Shown one piece after another: positions 57,219 through 64,000 of a stretch of DNA of 64,000 bases; positions within the stretch are counted from its first letter, which is position 1; every line of letters starts with the position of its first letter. Where the stretch lies: NCBI GenBank assembly GCA_019096155.1, contig JAHCVI010000001.1:14223243-14287242 (forward strand). Reading direction: 5' to 3'. Source of the DNA: Staphylotrichum longicolle. Lineage: Eukaryota > Ascomycota > Sordariomycetes > Sordariales > Chaetomiaceae. Made by a program: the position numbers and the translations under genes. Below the pieces are notes generated by a model. That model was not told where the DNA came from and ran no database searches. It saw nothing but the letters and a program-made list of their open reading frames with translations.

Positions 57219-58678
57219 CGCCGGAGAAGGGAGGCCCGGGGAGCGGTCCCTAGGCCTGGGTCAAGACCAATGCGCGGAGGATCAACGCGGGGGCTGTAAG
57301 TCGGGTGCGGTCGACGCGGAGCGGGCGTGGGGATGACGAGGATGGCGTCGAGGGTGCCGTCGGGCGCGCAATGGAGGCCGTTTGCAACGTCTAGATTAGA
57401 ATCGTGTCATCAAGTGTTTGGCGGTTCCCGAGACGTGGGATCGACTGAGAAACAGCCAACGCAACGGGTACGGTCAACACGGGAGACGAGGATGCGGGCT
57501 GGCCGAGCAGTGGAGGTCAGGGATGCCCTTGCAGACAATTGCTTGGAGAGTTGAAGAGTTGGCGCGGTGGTCGCACACAGGCCGAATCAGGGCATTGGGA
57601 AGACCTAGGGGACTCGTACAACAGGTGCACCCGCGAGCTATAGCCTTCTACCTCCACTGCGTGATGGACAAACATCGACCCATCGCTGATGGTCTTCGGA
57701 ACGAACAATGTGGATGATGCGGCAAGATGACAGGCTTGACAGCCGATAACGCTTATCATGCGTGTTGCTCGTTTAACCCTAACCCCGTCTCACATTATTG
57801 ATTCCTCAGTCTCAACAAGTCTCCAGTTTCAATTCAGAAACCCCAGCAGCGGAGGGGGAATACGAGAAAACGCAATCAAGGAAAGACAAATGCCAAAAAG
57901 CTACCCGACCAGCTCCAAAGGCGGATCCGCTCAGAGGCGGTGTTCAGTTACAAGAACCCGAAAGTTTTACTGGGGTTTCGAACTCGACACGTCTCGGTTG
58001 CCGACTTCGAGAAAGTTTGGGAAGACGGAGCTGGCGGGCTCCGAAGGTTATCGAACCGTGAGGTAGACTACAGGGGGGAGTCTGGTGAGATTGGGGAACA
58101 CCGAGCCTCTCTATATCAACGGCAGGGAGGTCGGCAGCAGGTGGGCCGGCGCTGCAGGGTTCCATCTGATCTCCGCTGCGCGCCAGTGGCTTTCCGCCAG
58201 CTCCCAAAAGGAGGCACACTACCTACCCAGCTTTTGGAGGCTACCTATACAGAAAAATAAACCGCTCTGGTTCAGAAACAGTGATCCCCATCAACATGGA
58301 GTAGCGCACCAGGTAGCAAACTCTTGGACAAGACCAAGTAAGGTATGTATCAACCAAGCCTTTCAGCAACCCATCTCAAACTGGCGAGGAATCCGCCTAG
58401 GAGGCAGAAGTAGACCCAAGAAGCTCCGGAGAACTCCTTGGTTGCAGGCACAGGTTAACGCCTTCGCGCCAGACCACGACGAGACCAGGACAAGACGCCC
58501 CGGGCTCAGGGCGGCAGCGAAGCTTCATCTCTGCACACAGACTAGTTACCACGGCACGGAGGCGGAGCTGTGGAAACTTAAGAGTGTGCAGTGGGAAGGA
58601 AGAGACACTGGGCATCAAGCACGAGGGAATGAAAGCTCCAAGATGACTATTAGTATTTTCAGCTAAATCTTGCTGACA
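57219..58678. other. Intergenic, 1.46 kb
   Basis: Between the mannosyltransferase start and the 3' end of the RINGv gene (both minus strand). The right part, 57750-58650, is less GC-rich. A short TTAACCCTAACCCC near 57773 resembles telomere repeats but is only about 1.5 units long. No gene is supported. Confidence 0.5.
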
Positions 58679-59736
58679 TTACCTATCCTTTCTCGACTCG
58701 TCAGCCGCCATCCCAGGTGCCGTCTCATCCTCTTCGTCGTCGTCTGGGTTGTCCTCTTGGACGTCGACGACGTGGTCTGTGGCCTTTTCGAGGGCCTTGG
58801 CCGCTAGATGGTTGACGAATTTCCAGGTTGCCTGTCCACGGTCAGTTCACGTTGAGAGTTTTGCAGCCTGGTATTGCTCACCCCCATGAATGTGAGTACG
58901 CCAATGACAACAAGTGCCCAGTTGACCTGTTCCATCCTGTCAGGCCCTCTCCTGCCACGCCTGCGACGACCACCGCCACCAAACCGAATGTTGAACCAGT
59001 TCCACGGCGACATGAAGAACATGGTCTTGAGAAAACCGAGTAGCCCAAGAGAAAGGAACCCCTTCACGAAATGGGCGGACCAACCGCCCGACTCTTCATC
59101 CACCAACACCGGCTCGTCGAACTCCAAGCCGCTGAAGAGGGGCCCAGCAATGCTGCCCAGCGGATCGACCCATAAGTTGATGATAGGGTCGGCAACAAAC
59201 CCCAGGAAGAAAATGGTAACCACCATGATCAACCCAGTCAGCGTGCCCCTAAGCAGCTTGCTGGACAACCAACGACCCCATCGCAGCCGCTGGAGCCGGT
59301 ACTCGAACTGACAGGTCGGGCACCGCCAGTAGTTCCGGTCTGACAAGGGGGACGTCTTCCTCCACGCCTGCAGGCATCCCTCGTGGACATATTTCTGCGA
59401 GCCCTTGCATTTGCAGGGGCTGATCAAGCGACCGAGCTCCGGGTCCTCGGAAACATAGCGTACCCTGGCTTTGGACGAGAAGACGCGGCCGGCGAGCGAG
59501 TCATCGAGCTCGGTGGTGGGATTGACCGTCTCCAGGCAAATGCGGCAGCTCCTAGGCTTGTAATGCCGCTGCTTCTGTGTTGGCGTGGGCTGGGGTGATG
59601 GCTCGTGTGGAATTCCGGATGCCGCGGATGGTTGTTCGTCCGTTGCAGGTGTGGGCGAGTCGCTGTGGTCGTCGTCGTCCTGTGTACCCATACCCGACGG
59701 CCAGCCCCATTGCGGTTGGAAGGATTCAGAGGCCAT
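58679..59736 (-). CDS. RINGv (MARCH-type) membrane E3 ubiquitin ligase, 2 exons
   Basis: Exon 1 is 59736-58882 and exon 2 is 58831-58679, joined by an intron with donor GTGAGC and acceptor CAG; 335 aa. The N-terminal 60 residues are Pro/Ser/Asp-rich. A C4HC3 RING-variant domain follows: CRICLE, then the long loop, CKCKGSQKYVHEGCLQAWRK and CPTCQFEY. Three hydrophobic segments come next: LTGLIMVVTIFFLGFVADPI, FVKGFLSLGLLGFLKTMFFM and VNWALVVIGVLTFMG. A basic Gly/Arg stretch, FGGGGRRRRGRRG, lies between the second and third. The end is acidic (DNPDDDEEDETAPG). Such ligases ubiquitinate membrane proteins at the ER or endosomes. The gene is divergent from proteasome alpha-2 with 646 bases between starts. 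Confidence 0.92.
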
Positions 59737-60382
59737 CTTGAATCCGAGCCGGTGGCGCTGTTAGAGAGGTGAGGTCCGTAGAAGGATAGGCAAGTGAGAG
59801 AGAACGGCAAAGATGGGAGATGAAGCGACGAAAGCTTGAGCTTAAGGAAAGCTTAAAAGTCACCGAACGGGACATGTGTCAAACCACGCCAGCTGGTCTG
59901 GGCAATCTGCCGTGGGCTGCTGGATGCATGTTCCCACACACATCCTCCCACCGAGAATTCTTTACCTTTAGAGGTCCGAGGAGATGCGAGGCAACTCGCC
60001 AAGTCCATACGACAAAGCTGCCACACAGATTTTGAAACAAGGAAAGGTTTATGGTCCGGGTTCTTCAAAGAGACAACTTTTTTCAGTCCCAGGCCGCTTT
60101 CCCTTTGCAGTTAGCCGGCAGTGGGTCAGACCCGCCCAACTGAGTCCCACACCAGGTCGACAGTCGGGCGAATCAACAGCTCCGTCTGGCTGCCTGGCTG
60201 GCCCAAGCTCTCAGGCTGAGGTCCCGACCACCGACGCGCAACTTCGCTGTGCCTGGCTGCAAGCTGCGGACAACACCCAGCCTTGACCACTTACCAACAC
60301 CAAACTCTGGAAACGCAACCCGACAAACCCATATCCCGAATTTCCATCCGCAACCGCATTTTGAGTTTTCCAGATTGGCGCC
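59737..60382. other. Divergent promoter region of the RINGv ligase and proteasome alpha-2 genes
   Basis: 646 bases between the two starts. I looked for the yeast proteasome element GGTGGCAAA and did not find it. No other site can be supported. Confidence 0.5.
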
Positions 60383-61577
60383 ATGGCGGACAGATACTCG
60401 TTCTCTCTCACAACATTCTCGCCCAGGTAGGCCCGACCGCCAGGCCGCAACCATGTAAACCGGTGATGCTAACAGTTGGAAACAGCGGCAAGCTGGTGCA
60501 GATTGGTCGGTCCCCCATCGCCAGCACTCCTAGCTCGCAACACCCCCGCAAACGAACGTCTCCCGTCTAACAACCCGCGCAGAATATGCCCTCAACGCCG
60601 TCAACCAAGGCGTAACAGCCCTCGGCATCAAGGGTACGTCCACCACCTCCTCCCCCCCCTCCCTCCTCCCTCCCTCCCCTACTCCCTCCCCTTCCCAACC
60701 AACGCAGCAGCCCACCTCTAACCTCCAAACTTCTCTCTCTAACAAACAAAAACAGCCACAAACGGCATCGTCCGCCACGGAAAAGAAGTCGTCCTCCCCG
60801 CTCGCCGACCCCTCGTCGCTCTCCAAGATCAGCCTCATCACGCCCAACATCGGCATGGTCTACTCGGGCATGGGCCCGGACTACCGCCGGCTGGTCGACC
60901 GCGCGCGCAAGGTCTCGCACACGGGCTACAAGCGCATCTACAACGAGTACCCGCCGACGCGCATCCTGGTGCAGGACGTCGCGCGCGTCATGCAGGAGGC
61001 CACGCAGTCGGGCGGCGTGCGGCCGTACGGCGTCAGCCTGCTGGTGGCGGGCTGGGACGAGGGGATCCTGCCCGAGGGCGGCGAAGAGGGGTCAAGAGGG
61101 AGGGGAGAAGGGGAGAGCGAGGGGGGGGAGAAGAAGAAGACGGTCGGGGGCAAGACGGGGGGCATCCTCAAGGGCGGGCCGATGCTGTACCAGGTCGATC
61201 CCAGCGGGGTTACTTCCCGTGGAAGGCGACGGCCATTGGCAAGAGCGCCACGACGGCGAAGACGTTCTTGGAGAAGAGGTACACCGAGGGGTTGGAGCTG
61301 GAGGATGCGGTGCACATCGCGCTGCTGACGCTCAAGGAGACGATTGAGGGGAGATGAACGGGGAGACGATTGAGATTGGTGAGTGTTGTCTTTTGTTTCT
61401 TTTCTTCTCTCTCTAGCAGCTGGGGTCTGGGTTTTGTTCTGACACATCCTTTACCTAGGCATCGTCGGTCCCCCCGCAGACCACCTCCTCGGCGTCGAGG
61501 GCGTCGAAGGCGCCGTCGGCCCCCGCTTCCGGAAGCTCACGCCGCAGGAGATTGAGGATTACCTCACGAATCTGTAA
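60383..61577 (+). CDS. pre8: 20S proteasome subunit alpha-2 (Pre8 type), 5 exons, three apparent indels
   Basis: Exons are 60383-60426, 60486-60505, 60583-60633, 60756-61378 and 61459-61577. The start MADRYSFSLTTFSPSGKLVQ is the typical alpha-2 N-terminus and the end EIEDYLTNL the typical C-terminus. The body is unmistakable: SLSKISLITPNIGMVYSGMG, KRIYNEYPPTRILVQDVARV and GGVRPYGVSLLVAGWDEGIL. The frame breaks three times. Near 60773 two bases are missing after ATNGIV, so ATEKKSSSPLADP reads in another frame. Near 61207 one base is missing between QVDPSG and YFPWKATAIG. Near 61353 one base is missing in a G run between ETIEG and MNGETIEIG. Adding four bases gives exactly 287 codons (286 aa). 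A 20S alpha subunit is essential, so sequence errors are more likely than a real pseudogene. A Gly/Glu/Lys insert sits at about residue 175. Confidence 0.9.
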
Positions 61578-61738
61578 TTTTGGGGGCACGGCGTTCTTGA
61601 CGGGATGGAATGACGACGGGGGAAAGCGTTCTTGGGGTCTCTGCGGAGCAAACCTTCACTGTACACTAGACGACGACGACGGACAGGCACACGAAAGGAC
61701 GATAGAGAACAAACAAACCCCCGGGCTAGCTCGTTGTT

Positions 61739-62900
61739 TCACTGGCATTCGGGCTGTGTCTGGACGATCAAGAAGGAGTTCCTCGGCCCGGCCGCTACGC
61801 CCGTGACCCTTTGCCCTGCGGTGAGTATTGACCCCAAATCGAGGCGGGTCCACGTCTTGGTTGAAGATGTGCCTGGGAGTCCGAGCTGGCCGTTGCTGTT
61901 GTCGCCAATCACGTACACGTCCCCGTCTGGGGTCAAGACTAGCATGTGGGCGTCTCCTACCGCGACGTCGGCTATGTCCTGGTCGTCTATCACCAGGGGA
62001 GTCGGCGTGTCCGAGAGGTCAGGCAGGGTGGGCGACCGCCCGACGTGGCCCCAGCAGTAGAGGTCGTTCCCCGCCGTGAGGGCGGCGAGGAGGTAGCCGC
62101 CTGCTGCGAGCTTGGTGATGGGGCCAGTGGGCAGGTCGTCGAGGTCGGTGACGGGATGGGGGGTTTCTGCGGGGCTGTGTTTTGGTTGTTGTTGTTGAGT
62201 CAGGTTCGTGGAGAAGGGTCAATGTGCGTCACCTACCTCTCGTCGGTGGGCTCTCGGCCCAGACAGGCCGTGTAGCGCTCGTCACCCCAAGTCCAGACTT
62301 GGCCTGTTGACGAGAGGGCTGCGAAGCCGGTTTCGTAGGCGACCAGCTGGGTTATGTTGAGTAGATTGGAGAGGGTTTGGGAAGGTTCCTTGCTGGAGAG
62401 GAGGTCGCGGATGGAAGGGTATTGTTGGGGGGGTTGGCTACCGCTCGGGACTGGTAAAGGTCTGGTGTAAGTGGGATCTTCTTGTGTGTGAAGCAATGTC
62501 GTCAATATCTTACCTACAATCTCACCGTTGGAAGCTTCGACAAAGCTTGCATAAGCTTTCTCGTTGGCCGCGCGTAACTTCTCGTGGGTTTTCGGCACCA
62601 TGCCCGCGATTCGGTCTTGGCCATTTTTGAGATGCACTGATGATCAACCAGAACAGTCAGTTACACACTCTTCAAGGTTCACTTCAGCAACAGATTTTCC
62701 AGGCCAATCCCTGAGAACGTAGATTTCGTGATGAAATGCCTTGTGACTCACTTACCGAGTGTGTATGAGAAGAAGGCACGGATATGGTCGACGTCGTCCT
62801 GCAGCACGCAAGTGAAGGATGAGATGTCACTGGGCTCCTCATCACTCGGTCTGCCAAACCGCAATTGGTCCCAGGCATTGAAGCCAGTCGCGTACAACAT
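61739..62900 (-). CDS. RCC1-repeat (beta-propeller) protein, 3 exons
   Basis: Exons are 62900-62756, 62636-62237 and 62174-61739; donors are GTAAGT and GTAGGT, and the product is 326 aa. The N-terminus MLYATGFNAWDQLRFGRPSD is typical of the fungal RCC1/BLIP-II-like proteins. RCC1-type repeats appear as LVAYETGFAALSSTGQVWTW followed by GDERYTACLGREPTDES, then LAAGGYLLAALTAGNDLYCW, and VAVGDAHMLVLTPDGDVYVI with GDNSNGQLGLPG, ending VAAGPRNSFLIVQTQ. The fold is a seven-blade propeller for protein interactions, and yeast relatives include an F-box-associated factor (Saf1). The partner is unknown. It is convergent with proteasome alpha-2 (161 bases between stops) and divergent from the Dicer-like gene. 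The acceptor of intron 2 was chosen to give TDESPAET, which fits the family. Confidence 0.88.
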
Positions 62901-63720
62901 GGTTGCCGAAAGAGGCTTGTCCTCTTCAGGCCAAAATGTCAACGTCAAACAGCTGTTTAAAGCTTCAAAAAGCGGCACGTTGCGTGGGTGAGGTGAGCCT
63001 GAAAAGGAAGGTGCTGACGGAGAATTACGAGTCCTGGACAGCAACCTGATCGGCCCCGTTTGCATGCTCCAACAACAAGGGGCCTTGGCGGTTCCGAAGC
63101 TTGCGGCCGCCTGCCGTCCGACCCCGCTGTGATGCCGAAATTCGGCGGGGTCGTCTCCGGATTCTGGGAATCACACACGCGGGAAATCACAGAGTTGATG
63201 ATGGGTGACACGCGGCTGCACACAATCTTCAAAATTTCACTTGCAGATCAGCATAGCATGAGGCCGACCTGCAGGTGACAAATCAAACCAACGAGAGTTG
63301 GAGGCACTTTTGGAGGCCGACCGAGTCTGCCTCATCCTGGCCTCAAGACGCCGTCCAAGGCTGCTCCAGAGCTGGTGGGCCTCACCGCAGACAGCACCTG
63401 GGCCTAGCTTGATCAGGCACCAGCACCACTAGCTCTTGCTCTGTTTTATGGACAAGCGGAAGACATTAAGAAGATCGATTCGAGTCCCAACTACAAAAAG
63501 AATTACCAAAATGCTCTGACCGACTTGACATTGCGTGCGTCTTGTCTGCCTGAGGCCCACTCATCGATCCTCTCCCCTCAGGTCATCGCCAGAGCCTGGA
63601 CTGAGCCGCGTCACAGCCGTCAAGGAAGTTTTATCCAGGACCTGGTTACCCGTGACGAAATCTGCTTAGGATCAAGCCGCGCAACCTCTCCCGCCTTAGG
63701 CACAGACCGAGTGACTATCC
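62901..63720. other. Divergent intergenic region
   Basis: 820 bases between the RCC1-repeat gene (minus) and the Dicer-like gene (plus). No coding frame is supported. Confidence 0.5.
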
Positions 63721-64000
63721 ATGGAGGTTGGGCAGATGACGACCATGGACTCCGACTCCGGCACCTCCAGCTCTGCGGAGCTGGATGACGAGCCCTTGCA
63801 ACAACTTGCTGATGAGTCCGACACCATATACTCATTCGACATCCACGATGTCTCGGACGGTGCAGGCTCAGACGCCAGAGACAGCCCTCGCAGCAGCTCA
63901 CCTGAGCAAGAAGCGCCAACGGCAGTCACCATGACTGCGAGGGCCTACCAAGTCGAGATGCTCGAGGAGAGCCTCAAGCAGAACATCATCGTGGCCGTAT
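63721..64000 (+). CDS. Dicer-like protein, N-terminal fragment cut by the window edge
   Basis: An open frame starts at ATG 63721 (MEVGQMTTMDSDSGTSSSAE) and leaves the window in frame after 93 codons. The first 75 residues are acidic and low complexity. Then comes TARAYQVEMLEESLKQNIIV followed by AV, which is the start of the DExD/H helicase domain in fungal Dicer-like proteins: the Q-like AYQ motif and the strand just before the Walker A lysine loop. The rest (helicase, dimerisation, two RNase III domains) must lie beyond 64000. Fungal Dicers cut double-stranded RNA to small RNAs in quelling and antiviral silencing. The family call is made on about 20 residues and is therefore moderate; DCL-2 type seems more likely than DCL-1. 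Alternative ATGs lie at 63736 and 63745. Confidence 0.7.
   Translation, partial: MEVGQMTTMDSDSGTSSSAELDDEPLQQLADESDTIYSFDIHDVSDGAGSDARDSPRSSSPEQEAPTAVTMTARAYQVEMLEESLKQNIIVAV

Noticed and set aside
57770..57790. Telomere-like AACCCTAACCCC
   Set aside because: Only about one and a half units, internal position between ordinary genes.
60273..60570. Additional plus-strand frame overlapping the first proteasome exon
   Set aside because: Wrong frame relative to MADRYSFSLTTFSP and crosses two clear introns.
1..64000. tRNA, 5S rRNA and CRISPR signals
   Set aside because: No GGTTCRANTCC B box with a partner A box and acceptor stem, no 5S-like internal control region, and no spaced direct repeats were recognised by eye; a covariance-model scan was not possible here.

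Overview
The window looks like a gene-sparse, GC-rich stretch of a filamentous ascomycete chromosome, most probably a Sordariomycete (Sordariales-like). The signs are short introns of roughly 45-100 bases with GTAAGT/GTGAGT-type donors and CTNAC-like branch sites, strong G/C preference at third codon positions, long intergenic regions, and fungal families (Ypd1, Ime2 kinase, GT34 mannosyltransferase, Stc1-domain, DUF7514, Dicer-like). No bacterial-style operons, CRISPR arrays, rRNA or tRNA genes were recognised. The organism call rests on protein resemblance remembered from families, not on a search.

Layout. 1-6.4 kb: a coiled-coil protein, an ASCC1/AKAP7-like 2H phosphoesterase and the phosphorelay protein Ypd1, all on the minus strand. 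6.4-12.7 kb: a 6.4-kb stretch without a credible gene. 12.7-26.8 kb: an acidic protein of unknown function, Elongator subunit Elp1 (plus strand), an Hsp70-like ATPase and an Ime2-type kinase. 26.8-31 kb: another stretch without credible genes, upstream of the Ime2-type gene. 31-37 kb: an accessory-looking cluster of minus-strand genes (HNH nuclease-domain protein, a frameshifted APH-fold kinase, a kinase-like protein). 37-49 kb: Stc1-domain protein, DUF7514 protein, MFS sugar/inositol transporter, acidic coiled-coil protein. 50-57 kb: mitochondrial PDK/BCKDK-family kinase, sphingosine-phosphate lyase, GT34 mannosyltransferase. 58-64 kb: RINGv E3 ligase, proteasome subunit alpha-2, RCC1-repeat protein and the first 280 bases of a Dicer-like gene that leaves the window.

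Themes. Most genes are housekeeping: phosphorelay signalling (Ypd1), tRNA wobble modification (Elp1), mitochondrial ketoacid dehydrogenase control (PDK), sphingolipid breakdown, Golgi mannosylation, and ubiquitin-proteasome function. Two genes, the Stc1-domain protein and the Dicer-like gene, belong to families that act in RNA silencing.

Most interesting observations. (1) The PDK-family kinase ends in CAA TAG CAA TCA, which matches the UAG-CAR-YYA leaky-stop motif, and the same frame stays open for 71 further codons with almost exclusively G or C in third position. This predicts a readthrough isoform. (2) Several genes carry single- or double-base frameshifts, often in homopolymers; proteasome alpha-2 has three. 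For an essential gene this points to indel errors in the sequence, so other breaks in the window should be read with that in mind.
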